64,000 nt of DNA from Hyaloperonospora brassicae (taxonomy: Eukaryota; Oomycota; Peronosporomycetes; Peronosporales; Peronosporaceae). The stretch's first letter is position 1; the number at the start of each line of letters is the position of its first letter. A program made the translations under genes and the position numbers. This document shows positions 22,831-34,142 of the stretch, piece after piece. The DNA lies in assembly GCA_947650285.1 (NCBI GenBank), contig CANTFL010001391.1, positions 1 to 64,000 of the forward strand, written 5' to 3'. The notes beneath the pieces are model-generated. The model saw only the letters and a list, made by a program, of their open reading frames with translations. It had not been told where the DNA came from and ran no database searches.

Positions 22831-24600
22831 GCGGACAACGGCATAGACTTGAGCCACATGGCGCAGGAATGCGAGGTAAACGCTCAGTGCATTCCCATTG
22901 CATTGCATTGGGCGCTTGCTGTCGTTGTTGTATGGTTTGGCTTCCTCTGCTATATTTACTCGGCATCTTATCCTACATATTTACATGTGATATCTATATA
23001 TGTAATACACATGTTGATGGACATTGACCTCTCACGACTTCGAAGCGTTGCTGGTATCACTTTGTTCGCGACTGATGGACAACGGACTTGTTGCAAAGAC
23101 GTGGCAATCGGTCTTTCGATCGTGCGTGTGTTTCCGCTGGAAAGAGCTGTTGCATGTGCCGAGGGTTGCACGACAGCAACTCTGGATATGGTAAGGAAGT
23201 GCTCGTGTCAGCTCTCATTTGACCACACGGGATCGTCTCCTTTTCATCACGTTTTGACGTGTCGTTGCAATGACGATGGATAACAATCAGCGTGGCGATG
23301 TATGCAAATGACTCGATGCTTGACGCAGTCGAGGAGGAAACGCGCTGTGAGAGCGTGTTTGCGATTACCTTTACTTGCGTACGTGTGTGGTCGATTGGTA
23401 CACCGACTTCGATTCCATGAGAAGCTATCGACAAGTCACCAAACTCGAAGAGGTCTTTGTAGGACACGAATGACGTGTAAAGAGTTCGAAGTAGCGATCG
23501 ATGTATCTGCGTACCATTCGCATTGATGCGCGAGGGCAACATGAGAAGCACGTGGGCCATGAGGCTGGACATCGTGGGTTTTGGTTCAGATATTCTGGTC
23601 ATCTGTCGGTACAGTGCTTTGCTTGACAAGACTAAAGTACCGTTTGGTTTGCTAAATGGACGCGATGGATTGGTCGATCGAGTAATGGGATCCCTCCCAG
23701 CCGGTGTCATTGACCGAAATTTTGCGACCGTATGCCCGACATCTCCGCAATGGACAAGGTCGAGCATAAGGTCGCAAAATTTCGGTCAATGGCACTGTCG
23801 TGAGCAACCACGACATGAAGCGATGGACGTGAGGGCAAAAGATTGAAGCCACATCTCTTTCGTCACAATGTATGTTCTTCAGTCAAGTCACAGATAGAAT
23901 ACGGCCAGAGCGTCGAGGCGGGTCTGGGTCATTTGGCTTTGCACCCCCACTTGGTCTAAGTCGGAGTCCGCACCCCAGGATCAGCCTGATCCTCCATTGC
24001 CGTCGCTCTGTTTTCGCTCAGACGCGAGCAAACAGCCTGAACAGTCGAATAAGATCGAGGCTGATGATATCGGTGTACTCGACGTTCGAACTCACATGAC
24101 CAACTACCAGCTATGGTCTGGTGGACATATGGCGTGAAGAGATAGTCGCATGTCACTGTATTAGCAAAGTAAGTTGCATCACCTCGGTGTTCCGTGCCGA
24201 CCATGCGAAAAGGACGGGCAGTACATTAGCTACTGGACCTTCTTTCGTTCTCTTTTGTTAAGGTCAACTATGTCGGCGCCCTCCTCAGTGATGGTACGTC
24301 GAAGGTCTGTTGCTTCCGTTCCGTTTTGCAAGAGCTTATCGTGACCATTCCTTATTTCTCTCGAGCGGCAACGGCATCTGAGCTTCTTTTGTTGTCCTCT
24401 GTAGAGCACACTAGTCCTGCAAAGTGAAGAGGGTCGAAGGGCACGCATGAATAGGTAAAGCGGCGATAAGCGCTTGAGAAGCTCAAAAGTTGTGAAACGA
24501 GTGTCTGAATTCTGCAAGTAGAGGTATCTATCTATCTTGACATCTCTGTCTGTATCCTTCAGACACTCGTTGCGTTGTCCATGGGTAGCGGATAACAGGT
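22831..24600. other. intergenic region of the transglutaminase locus, mostly decayed
   Basis: No intact gene is supported. The longest frame (minus, 23057-23767, 236 codons) has no recognisable domain and spans a palindrome. Parts of 23.4-23.6 kb vaguely resemble transglutaminase DNA, but too weakly to call. Confidence 0.35.
23702..23797. repeat. long imperfect palindrome (fold-back/MITE-like)
   Basis: Arms 23708-23729 and 23770-23791 are perfect 22-bp inverted repeats (CATTGACCGAAATTTTGCGA...). With a few mismatches the pairing extends outward to about 23702/23797 and inward to about 23740, so nearly the whole 96 bp can fold into one hairpin. A similar arm-like sequence (GTGAACCGAAATTTTGCAC) occurs near 61118-61136. 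Fits a MITE or fold-back remnant with terminal inverted repeats. No transposase is visible. Confidence 0.65.
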
Positions 24601-24604
24601 AGTA

Positions 24605-25000
24605 GACCTCAATCGGCCATTTTTGTCGTGGAATACTGGACACCGTCTACTGCAAAACACATCTTCATTCTCTCTCGTCTGTCAATAGAATCACCAACCA
24701 AGCAAGCATATACAGTACATTCAGCCATTTGATAAGCATGTGCCAACGAAGCAGGGCGGTGTCCAGACCACTTCCGACTGTCTCGAGAGCAAAACCACAG
24801 TGTCCGGAGTCGTGGCTTCACCCGTCCTTCAGTCCCGTCGATGTCTGATACGGATGCTTGCTCACCCCCCCCACAAGGCCGATATCATCGAAAGCGTTGG
24901 CAAACTCGTCGGATACATCTCCATGTGCAGCACGTCATCGGAAGCATTGACAAACCGGTCTCTCACACCTTTTTCTAGCAGCTGACGCCGAGGGTGTTGC
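24605..25000 (-). pseudogene. decayed transglutaminase-elicitor fragment
   Basis: No open frame, but the nucleotide sequence resembles the giant transglutaminase gene in colinear order. CCATTTTTGTCGT at about 24618 matches the identical 13-mer near 21510. A stretch around 24897-24935 (GTTGGCAAACTCGTCG...CATCTCCATG) matches GTTGCAAACTTCAGC...GATCTCCATG near 21630-21665. The spacing is larger than in the intact gene, so an insertion must be assumed. Identified by eye; an alignment is needed to confirm it. Confidence 0.45.
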
Positions 25001-25776
25001 CCAGACTTCTCGGTAAGAGTACCGCATCAAGTCAAACTGCCGAAAGTGCACCTGACCTTCGTCTACCTGCCATTCGTGCACGCTGCTGACGTAGTGTCTT
25101 TGATTGTATTGTGGTTTGTGGGTTTGTCACATCCTGCATCTGATCGCACTGCGCTCTCACCACCACGTACGCACCGTTCCAGTACCCAAAGTCCATCGAA
25201 AGATTCGAGAATGGCATAACGCTCTCACCAGAACGCATCCGACCTCGTCGGTAGTCCCTTTGATCATCTTCTCACTTCATCGACGCTCACGTGACACTGT
25301 ATAAATGACTCGATGTCGGGTAGAATCGTCGTCTGGGCTACAAGTGCCATGAACCTGTGCGCCGACGTCCAACCCAAAGGCTTCATCACGCATAGTATCA
25401 CAATCGATCGGATGCGAGACGGGTTTTCTGCGTGTGTGCAGGGCGTGTGTAATCAAAAATGGGCCACCAACACCCACGGCGAATCCTCATGTATGCAGAA
25501 GTCCCCCTATTCGGCGCAGCCGGTGGCTTCCAGCTGTAAAAAACACAAAGAAGTCACGCCAAGAATTCGGCAAAGTGCAAGTAGAGCAAGTAGAGAGTGA
25601 CTGTCAACTTCAATGAAAGTGTGTGACGGCCCGTATTCAGCTGATTCGGAGACCGAAACAAAATAAAAAAGTAGCTTGATGTAAAAAGCAGCAGATAGCC
25701 GCGGTCCTCGTAGGCATCGGACTCACCCGATGCAGTGGCGCCGGCTCCAGCAGAGTAAAGTACGCCCTGAACGTGA

Positions 25777-27699
25777 TCACCACCAGAGCGCAATGTCCCC
25801 AAGACGCCGAACCCACTGCAACAGCGCCGAAGTGTGCTGATGCAGTGACTGGTTCCAGTGTTTGGCTGAGTCAGTAACATGCGGAGATTGGGAGGAAGCA
25901 GAACCCGTCCACTGGTCGTACGCTCCGTGTGATCCCGTCTCGGACGAGTCCGTCCGCTGCTCGCGCTTCTTGGGTTCGTGCGTCCACTGCTGGTGCGCTC
26001 CGTGCGATCCCGTCTCGGACGGGTCCGTCCGCTGCTCGTGCTTCTTGGGCTCGTGCGTCCACTGCTGGTGCGCTCCGTGCGATCCCGTCTCGGACGAGTC
26101 CGTCCGCTGCTCGTGCTTCTTGGGCTCGTGCGTCCACTGGTCGTGTGTCTCCGGTGTCTGGGAAACAAGCGGTTTGGTCTGACTGTGGAATACTTTATCC
26201 GGACGCTTCCTGCTGTCAAACGACGACATGTGGTACTCTGAATCCGGCATCGCGGCCATCGGCGGCATGGCAGCTTCCTCGCTCTTCGTCGCTTTCGAGC
26301 ATTGACGCGACGCTCGCACCAGCTCCAGCACATTTGCGTACGAGATGCCCGTGTCCGTGACAGTATCGTGTCGTGGCTTACCCGCGGGGATCCACAGAAA
26401 GTCTGGATGGTTCTTCCGACTCGCCCCGAGCCACTCGCCTCCAATGATGGTGTAGTCCTCATCGAGCTCGAGGCAGTACTCGTAGTCCTCGTGCACCGTG
26501 TACGCGTCGATCCGTCCCGCGGCCGCCATCGCGTCGTCGTCTTCCATGGACTCGGCTGTCCATAGGAGTCGCGTCGTGCACTTGGCCACGAACGTCGCTG
26601 CTGGATTGAACGGATACGTGTCCGAGTCAAAGTGCTCGCGCGACAGCGTCGTGGCATCGACAATCGACGCTTCGAGGAGCTCGTAGCCCTGCACGGGTTC
26701 GTTCGACACGGCTGCGTTGGTGCTCACGTCGACAATGAACGACTGGCGGTGCTTGCCGACGATATTGGCCATTGCAACGTGGAAGATCGCGGGGTTCACG
26801 TCCTTCTGCGCGGCGTTCGTGTAGCGGCCGTAGCGATCGAGCTCGGGGCCGGAGCCATCCGGGCCATTGAATCGCGTGCCAGTGAACACGACTTGGACTT
26901 CTGCGCCGTCGTAGAGCTGCGTGAGCAGCGCTTTGATGTCCACTGCGTGGAACGTCACGTTGTTCTTGTCGACGGCGCACTGCGGCTCGTCTTCGAGTAT
27001 GGCTGCGGCCGCACGGGCGTGACAGAGGCCGTGCCACGTGGGAATGCACGAGCCGCTGGTGGCATTGCCATGGAGACCGCAGCGACGGTCGCCGTCGTCG
27101 TCGTCATCGTCGTCGTCGTCATTGTCTTGCAACGCGGTGCAGTCGGCGTCCGTACGACACGAAGCAGCAGAAGCCCCAGCCGACGACGTCTCGGACAGTA
27201 CGCCACTGCTCTGTGAGAGCTGTGCGAGGAACGCGTCGACGGGCAGGTGGAAAGCCGCCGCGTACTTTTCCGCCGGAGACAGCTCGTTGGCTCGCCAGAC
27301 CGCGTTGATCCCGTCCTCGTACGTCGGCCAGTAGTGACCAGCCCACGGCACTTTGTCGCACGCGGCACGGGCGTACGTGTTGGTCAAGACGTGGAAGTTC
27401 ATCTCCATGGCCGTGCCAAAGAACTCTTCGAGCCGCGCGACGTCCGACAGATCGGGTTCCAACTGACGAGCACTGGCGCGACGCGTTCGGTCGACATCTG
27501 TGACACGTTGCGGTCCGCCGAACGCCGGATGACTGTGCGTCAACGTCGCTGTCGATCGTTGTCCGCGTGGTGTCCCGATCGCGTCGCTGATGGCTTCGCC
27601 ACGGACGGCGGAGCGGGAGGTCAGGGCGAGCGCAATGGCCGTCGACGCTGCGAGCCACGGGGCAAGGGATTTGGAGCATGGGGATACCCGCTGCGGCAT
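25777..27699 (-). CDS. second transglutaminase elicitor paralogue with 75-bp repeat tail
   Basis: Secreted transglutaminase-elicitor homologue of 640 residues from the ATG at 27699. The frame is open to an earlier ATG at 27831, but an initiator-like sequence at 27781-27798 lies between them, and only the downstream start gives a good signal peptide (MPQRVSP...LAASTAIALALTSRSAVRG). The domain order matches the giant paralogue: YWPTYEDGINAVW, a Cys pair interrupted by a run of nine Asp, WHGLCHA with presumed nucleophile Cys226, LYDGAEVQVVFTGTRFNGPD, DYEYCLELDEDYTIIGGEW and HPDFLWIP. At the Pep-13 position it reads VSNEPVQGYELLE, so the Trp of the giant paralogue (W323) is Ser332 here, while the Pro is kept. 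The tail has three 25-residue repeats (QWTHEPKKHEQRTD...). Same strand as the giant gene; clearly a local duplicate. Confidence 0.85.
   Translation of the reverse strand: MPQRVSPCSKSLAPWLAASTAIALALTSRSAVRGEAISDAIGTPRGQRSTATLTHSHPAFGGPQRVTDVDRTRRASARQLEPDLSDVARLEEFFGTAMEMNFHVLTNTYARAACDKVPWAGHYWPTYEDGINAVWRANELSPAEKYAAAFHLPVDAFLAQLSQSSGVLSETSSAGASAASCRTDADCTALQDNDDDDDDDDDGDRRCGLHGNATSGSCIPTWHGLCHARAAAAILEDEPQCAVDKNNVTFHAVDIKALLTQLYDGAEVQVVFTGTRFNGPDGSGPELDRYGRYTNAAQKDVNPAIFHVAMANIVGKHRQSFIVDVSTNAAVSNEPVQGYELLEASIVDATTLSREHFDSDTYPFNPAATFVAKCTTRLLWTAESMEDDDAMAAAGRIDAYTVHEDYEYCLELDEDYTIIGGEWLGASRKNHPDFLWIPAGKPRHDTVTDTGISYANVLELVRASRQCSKATKSEEAAMPPMAAMPDSEYHMSSFDSRKRPDKVFHSQTKPLVSQTPETHDQWTHEPKKHEQRTDSSETGSHGAHQQWTHEPKKHEQRTDPSETGSHGAHQQWTHEPKKREQRTDSSETGSHGAYDQWTGSASSQSPHVTDSAKHWNQSLHQHTSALLQWVRRLGDIALWW
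25926..26150 (-). repeat. 75-bp coding tandem repeat, three copies
   Basis: Three near-identical 75-bp units encode QWTHEPKK(H/R)EQRTD(S/P)SETGSHGA. The unit is unrelated to the 162-bp unit of the neighbouring paralogue but sits at the same place, directly after the catalytic domain. Confidence 0.92.
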
Positions 27700-27770
27700 T
27701 GCAGAGCAGGCGGAACGCGCTGGCGTGGGGTGTGGCGACACTGTCGAGGGCGTTGCGGGGAGCGAGTGCG

Positions 27771-27798
27771 CTCGAAGGTGCAAGTGGCAAAGTGATGG
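27771..27798 (-). promoter_or_regulatory. initiator-like element of the second transglutaminase
   Basis: On the minus strand CCATCACTTTGCCACTTG contains TCACTTT, matching the oomycete initiator TCAYTYY, next to the 10-bp word shared with the paralogue's promoter (27771-27780). It lies about 90 bp before the ATG at 27699 and inside the longer frame. This is the main reason for preferring 27699 over 27831 as the start. Confidence 0.45.
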
Positions 27799-27831
27799 AG
27801 AGGATGGAGCACGTCGCGGCATCGGTGGCAT

Positions 27832-28470
27832 CGACCGATCGACCGACTGTCAGGACCGCTGTCGGTCGCTTTGGATTGCGTCTCCAGTTCGGGGCTGGCA
27901 GCGACGTTCGTTGTTGTTTGCTTTGCTTTGCTTTGGTGCTGGCGCTTGCAGCCGCCAGTGTTTGATTCTTCAGCTGTCACGTACGTGTTGCGGATGGATC
28001 GAAGACGGGAGTGAGTAGCAGTTGAGTGAGGGGCAACGACAGAGATCGGAGCAAGTGCATGACGACAGGGCACCAGAAGATGGAGCAGCCTATGCGCCAG
28101 ACGGGATCGAGTGTCGGCACTGGGTGAACGTGCTACAAAGTCTGGTCGTCAATGGGGTTGCACTGGCATTGTGGTTGTCATGGATCGGGCTCGTGTGAGC
28201 TCTGCTACGTTGAGGTTCCGTTTTCCGGCTTCCAGATTTTGCCGTCTCTAGTTTTGTACGGTGCTTTCGTATCAGTTGAGATGAGATGGGGGTGTCATGT
28301 GCCAGTGGACGACAGCCAGTTGGTCCACAACACACTCGCACGGTCTCCAGAGATATGTGCCGATATTGGGGGAGATGTTGCACACCTGTACTGTTGCCAT
28401 AGTACTACCCACCACCACACGCAATGTATGACGTACTTTCTCTGTGGTAAAAGTGGCTACCTACTGCTCG
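27832..28470. other. intergenic region, nothing recognised
   Basis: Upstream flank of the second transglutaminase gene. Short overlapping frames only, no domains. Confidence 0.4.
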
Positions 28471-28479
28471 TTGTGCTAT

Positions 28480-28900
28480 ACTCAGCTCCATCGCAACATA
28501 GCGTCGTCTGATGTGTCTCGGCTCGCGTCGCACCTCGAACGAATGTCCATATTGTAACAGCATCGACAAAGCATGTCGTGAGCCAATGGCCACTCGACGT
28601 ATACTTCGATCGATGAGATCTAGTCCAGCGACTACCATGTCCAACAATGTCCAGCACCACGCCGTGCAGTGTGAGTCCTGATCAACACCACAGCCTCTAC
28701 GCACAACTTCCTACAAAGAGTAGAAGTGTGGTGCACGAAGGCCATGAAGCTTGCGATATCAAGCTCACTGTTTTCAAAGTAGTCGAAGGCGTGCGTAGCG
28801 ACGCCGATGTTGCATCTAGCCATCGGTACCCTTTCGAATCCGAGGTAAGTGGGTGTATGTGACATCGAGCAGAGCTTGGCTTTCTGCCCCGCCCACAAGG
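28480..28900 (-). pseudogene. decayed transglutaminase-elicitor copy with internal deletion
   Basis: Two anchored regions resemble the intact genes in order on the minus strand. (a) About 28740-28820 translates to YFENSELDIASFMAFVHH, comparable with YFGEQLDVSFMSLKQHY of the giant gene. (b) About 28500-28640 matches the DNA around 21590-21725, including the identical 14-mer AGTCCAGCGACTAC (28622-28635 and 21710-21723), so TLLDMVVAGL parallels TLLVMDVVAGL. The interval between the anchors is far too short, so the central part with the catalytic Cys is deleted. Stops and frame changes remove any coding potential. Found by eye. Confidence 0.5.
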
Positions 28901-31900
28901 TGGCACGTCTCGGCTTTAGCGCCTACTACACCATGGGCTGCCTGCTAAACTTGACAAGAAGCGACGATGGAATCGACCGGTACCGTTGCTCTGACTTGAA
29001 GAACAACGTTTTTCTTTCGAATGGAATCGGCTTTGACAATTGCAGCTCAAGAAACAAAAAAGTCGAAGTTACAGTATCAAAGAGTCGTCCCAAGGGTATG
29101 TATGGGCTGCACCGATAGCAAATGCGATGTGAGTCCGTCGAGTGTCTGCCTCGCATTTGCCCCCACGTCCATCTTCCAACCAGTGTGACAAGGGCCTCGT
29201 ATCTGTATTGCGCTTCTAATGATACGTCTTCTATCTCAACGACGTGTGCGCAGCACTAGAGTGATGATCTACTCCATAGACACCTACAGTCTGTGGTTCG
29301 CGTCAGCGGTAGAATTGTTCCGTTCGCACGTCCACCACTGCGCCTCCCGTGTACTGGCGTTCGGCAACGAAGAATGCTTTGTTTAGTACAGCTATCGCGT
29401 AGTGCGGCGACAATGTGCTCGTGCCACCGAAAAAATGAGTGTCCCTTATTATCGATCCACATAAAAATATAAGCCTATATTAATAAATACACGTTGGATA
29501 TAATTTAGAGCGTAATGTAAGGGAGGTTATAGGAGCCAAAAGACACAACAAAGAGATCCAGAGGAGAAGTAGCGTTAGCGGCAAAATAATCCGTCACCCT
29601 CGTTGATGCATGAGCGGCAAGCAGCAAACGAGATCTTCATACACGCCGAATATGACAGCGAAAACGGCAACTGTCGTTCCTATCTTGTCGCAGTCAAGGT
29701 CAAGCCAGCCACACTTAGCCCTCCATCACGAATATTCTAGTTTAGCGGGAATGCTAACTTAGTGGCAGCAGAAGGGAGAAAGAGCATGTCTCGGACATGC
29801 CACTCGTAAGGTAAGATGTCGCGACGTGACGACGAGGTGACGAGACTATTGTATGTTGGGTGAGTCTGTTGCATAAAGGTTGACATGTACTCACAAGTTG
29901 AGGTAGAAATTATCGTACTTAGCGAACGATGTTCAGCTATAATGATACCGACGACAATATTGATAAGATGTTACATTTGAAGGCGGTGCCCTCAAATGTT
30001 GACAATACGCTGCGCATCGGCCGTATAAGCTATGATAACATCCAGCTACGTCAAAGATGAATGATGGGCACTTGCACTGGGTAGGAGACAGGTAGTCAAC
30101 ATAAAATTTCTCAATCATGTAACTATAGCAGCTTTTCCATGGGTTAATCATAAGCCTGACTTGCGCTGAATACAGTTTCGATACTTCCATCAAGCAAATC
30201 TTATAGCATTATCTTTTTTTGATACCTCGTACCCAACTGAGTGCGAGATCTTGAGGCCCGTGTCCTTAGTGTTATCCGTACAAGTAGATTACACTGTCAT
30301 GCCCACACATGCGTGAGGTACCCCGTTACATCCGGTAGCACTTCTTCGTGGTCCGGCAACAAGAACGGACCACTCTAAAATTCAGATGATGTGTGAGGAC
30401 ATCTCGTACGCCATGGCGCAGAATTCGCTCATTCGAGTAATATCAAATAGAGGACTGTCTTATGAATGAAGTTGACCACAGGTGGTACAGCCATCATGTT
30501 GCTAGCGCTAAATTGATCCAAGCAATGCCTTGATCCAGTATTAATGTTCTGATTCGAAAGGACTGTTATGCAATAGTGAGCAAATATTATTATTGATGTA
30601 CCGTCGCGTCGCGTTGACCGCGCGCTTAAATTTCGACATCTTCACGCTCGAGTCATTCGAAGAGACTCCTTGATTCGATGGCTCGTCGCTTTCACGATGA
30701 TATCGAAGTTCATCCTAACCAGCGCGGTGCAGTGAAGGTGAAGTTGGCATGACCAAGCTGTCTAGACGTGCCCAGACTTGAGCATATACGCTCAAGCTGC
30801 GCAATATAATTGGGTATGGTGTGTACGAGACCTTCTACGTGCGGCTCGGACAACTGTGTTAGCCGCCATGCTCCAGGTCCGTGACTCGATCTAATCTTCT
30901 CGATTCGGTGAGTCTAAGAGTAATTCGTACCTGTACGCTCTGCGCACACAGTACCTCCTTAGTTCTACACTAAGAACTGTATACCTAATTGTTGAGACGG
31001 TTAGACGAGTGTCTATATGTATTGCGGTCCCATTTCGGGCAGAATCCGGATTGAACTTTTAGTATACATGTGTGGAGTCGACAGAAGATCTCAGTTATTT
31101 ATCAATAGTTGTTGTACAATCCATTTCGCCTCGCAGACTCTAGGAGCCAAAAGTAATTCGATCATTTTGACCTTCTTCCGTCGGCGATCTGTGGGTGTAG
31201 TCATAACATTCACAATTGAGTACTACGCTTTCACCGCAGTTTATAACGGGTAACCTCTTTGATGGTAGCCTGAACTTACATGAGCATCGGCATGAATAAC
31301 GCGACGGCCCGAGTAATTTTTTTACAAAGCCGGTGGATGTCCAATTTTTTTGTTGGTACCCATAGACGCCGCAACAAACTATGCTTCGGTGGTAGACAGT
31401 TAAACCGCCTCTTGGTTTTGATTTGCTATGCATTCTTACCATGATTACACTGACAAAATTTCGACCTTTTTATTGCCCGCATAGTCCTCGTCTGTCACGG
31501 TTGCGAGATAAATGGGCTTCAAACGTCGTCGACTTCATGTGCAGTATTAGATGTATCTTGCCCGCGATACCAATCTGTTCGGGTACAGTGAGCTTCCCAA
31601 TGGGGTTTCCAACTAAGGACTAGAAGGGCGTAGCCGTCGAGTGTTCTGAAGAGTCGAAACCACCTGTAGGTAGCAAGGCTTTCTCATCATCCACCCAATT
31701 TTTCTGAAGTCCAATCAAAACTCAGGTATAGATTGGATCATCCAACTCGTGGCGGTGAGCACCTCCTTCACAACTAGTTCCTGATCCAGCGCATACTCAT
31801 CGTTACGGTTATATGCGATCTTCATCCCGAATTGATTTTGGCCTATCTAGATCTTTGAAGCGCACTTACGTCGTTTTGTTATGTGACAAGAAGATCGGCG

Positions 31901-32800
31901 GTGCTCTCAGCGACTAAGAGGTCGTCGACATACACTCCCACAAGAGGGACTTCTCCGTTACATATGCCTGCGGGGACGAAGAAATCATAAAGAAGAAGTG
32001 ACAACGAACAAGATTTACAGCCAGACTGACCTTACCCGCCAGATAATGGTACATAGCCTGTTATGGAGAATTGGATCGAAATTGGTGTGAGAAATGAACT
32101 GAAGAATGGATACTGTGGTACCCGGACAAGGGACAAAGTTTGACGGTTGAAACACGACTACTGGATTCGATCCGAGATCAATCCCGACCTGAGTCAGGGG
32201 TAGGGGATCAAGGAGCTACGATGTACAAGAGGCAGGGTGATTCGATGGAAGATATGTTGCGGGTGCCTTTTTCATAGAAATGCTAGGTCGTAGGTCTAGC
32301 CATTCGTTCGGCTAACATCAAATATAGTTCAATTTACTTTATAAGACACGGGTCATCGCTTACGGGATGGATCTTTGACCTCCCGAAAAAAAGTTACGCC
32401 TCTTGTCTATGCAATTATCGCACCTGAATGTTTGGCCAGGTGCGTACAAGACTCTCACATCATCACAACAACCGCGATAAGACGCAGCAAGAAAGTAAGG
32501 TTGATCGAGGTTGCGGGACGGCTTAAGTGGTCAGAAGATCAAGAGGATCAAGATCTACAAATAGTGCAGGGCGATCTCGTTGAGATCTAGGTAGCTCATA
32601 TAGAGTACCTACAAGTGGCCTGTGATTGCATAAAGATTTTCACGCGATCACCATAGTCCCAAACACAGTCAAGTTTAGCGTCAAAACCAGTCCACAGCGA
32701 AGAGTGCAGCCCGCCCTACCTACAGATACTAAAGATGGCGAAGTAATCAAGCACAAGAACGGATTACCGCCCCCGATAGTTGATCTTTTAGGAACCAGTG
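28901..32800. other. transition into AT-rich decayed DNA
   Basis: No gene is supported. Composition becomes visibly AT-richer from about 29.46 kb and frames become short. A sequence GGTACCCCGTTACA at about 30314-30327 looks like an oomycete gypsy LTR terminus, and TGTAAGGGAGG at about 29516 could be its degenerate partner end. The 3' part of the gypsy element (integrase core) should lie in 31-32.8 kb, but I cannot recognise it. Confidence 0.4.
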
Positions 32801-33049
32801 GAGAGGCGGGATCACATCATCAATTGTGTTAACCTCGCCCCACCACAATACCGCCGTATACGGTGATTGGTACAGCCCATACTGTGATGAGCATCGTATG
32901 GAATCGTGTAGTAATAATGAAAGAATTCAAACTGGGACGTTTAGGTGATTCATGTATGGCAGTCACATTGCGATCGCCTCCTTCGGTTATCTGGTTGGAG
33001 ATGTGGACTTATAGCCCTTCATCGCTTACCCCGTTTTCTTTGTATATCT

Positions 33050-33240
33050 AACTGCATGATCTAGCAGATTCCATAAAACAGGTAACTCCAGTCCCTCTTT
33101 AATTTTTACTTTACATCTCGCACTCAGACTTCTTCTTCTTGCGCCTTTCAAATTCGGCTCACACAAAGTCGTTGTATCACCTCCTGTAGCGTGGCCTTCT
33201 CGTATATCCTAATGGGAGACCGAGACTGGGTCACCGCAGG
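33050..33240 (-). pseudogene. RNase H-integrase linker fragment
   Basis: The minus strand reads ATLQEVIQRLCVSRI, a stop, then KAQEEEV. This is a recognisable segment preceding the integrase zinc-binding domain in oomycete gypsy polyproteins. It is the most 3' recognisable part of this copy. Confidence 0.5.
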
Positions 33241-33368
33241 TATGATGACGGATGGACTCCGGTCTTTAGTGACCAGCAGCTAGGGCAACCGATAAAGCGC
33301 TTCTAAGCTCGGCCAATATCGCTTCGGTACCGACTTGACTCCCTACTGCTGGAGTAAAGCTGTACTGG

Positions 33369-33608
33369 TTAGTTGGTACGCGCTCTGGGTCCCATCTCGC
33401 TTAGCATGTAGTAACCATGGGAGGGCCATGTTTGGAGTTTATCTATATCCTTGGCTTGTAATGGGGACAGGTCTAAGGCGTAACATTCGATCTCTCCACG
33501 TATCGAACGTACCACTACATTGAAATCTGCACAGATAATTAATGGTCGTTGCTTCAAAATACTCCAGCAGGTTGAAACCCAGCTACATGCTCTCATATTC
33601 CGCCTCAT
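33369..33608 (-). pseudogene. gypsy RNase H fragment
   Basis: The minus frame contains RPLIICADFNVVVRSIRGEI...LQTWPSHGYYMLSEMGPRA, which resembles the C-terminal half of the RNase H domain in oomycete gypsy elements (family form GDSxLVIxQVRGEI...WPxHxxxHVKREWN). Confidence 0.6.
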
Positions 33609-34142
33609 TCACTGTGGAAGCGTCTCGGTATGTATATGCGGCTTTGACTATGGTTCATGTAGAAAGTCTCCATACAAAAGCGATACAATTCCCTTATCCT
33701 TGCTTCATACGAGCCAACCCATTGAAACTCATTACAGTTGGTTCTTCGTCGATTTTTACTATGGTTGCAGGTTCTTCGATCGTTTGTCTTGCGTGCTTCC
33801 TAGGAGAAATCGACGACAACTTAAGTATACACTGTCTCGAGAGGTGATACTGGCCGATATCGTCTCCAGTACCTGGTGTTCACGTTGATTACCCATCAAA
33901 ATCTCCAAATTTCAATGGGATAAAGGGGCGGTTCAGCTTCATAAGCTTATTAGCCATGGCAATGTAGAATGTTTCGTCAGAAATCTGAGGGGTTGGGTAA
34001 CCAACAGGGTAATACAAGTTAGTATCATATGCGTTAAAGCTAACACTTCCTCTACTACAGTCCTTTAATTCAGTTCGCTACCCTCGAATGTTTGCCTTTA
34101 AAAAGACACCGGCAAATATAGATCATTCTACACCGAGATAGC

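Noticed and set aside
23057..23767. Minus-strand frame of 236 codons
   Set aside because: No domain or signal peptide. It runs across the 96-bp palindrome and lies in a decayed intergenic region.
25554..26663. Minus-strand frame of 369 codons rich in Arg/Thr
   Set aside because: Out-of-frame shadow of the second transglutaminase and its 75-bp repeats.
27699..27831. Upstream ATG extending the second transglutaminase by 44 residues
   Set aside because: The extension is Ser/Pro-rich, precedes rather than forms the signal peptide, and contains the initiator-like element.
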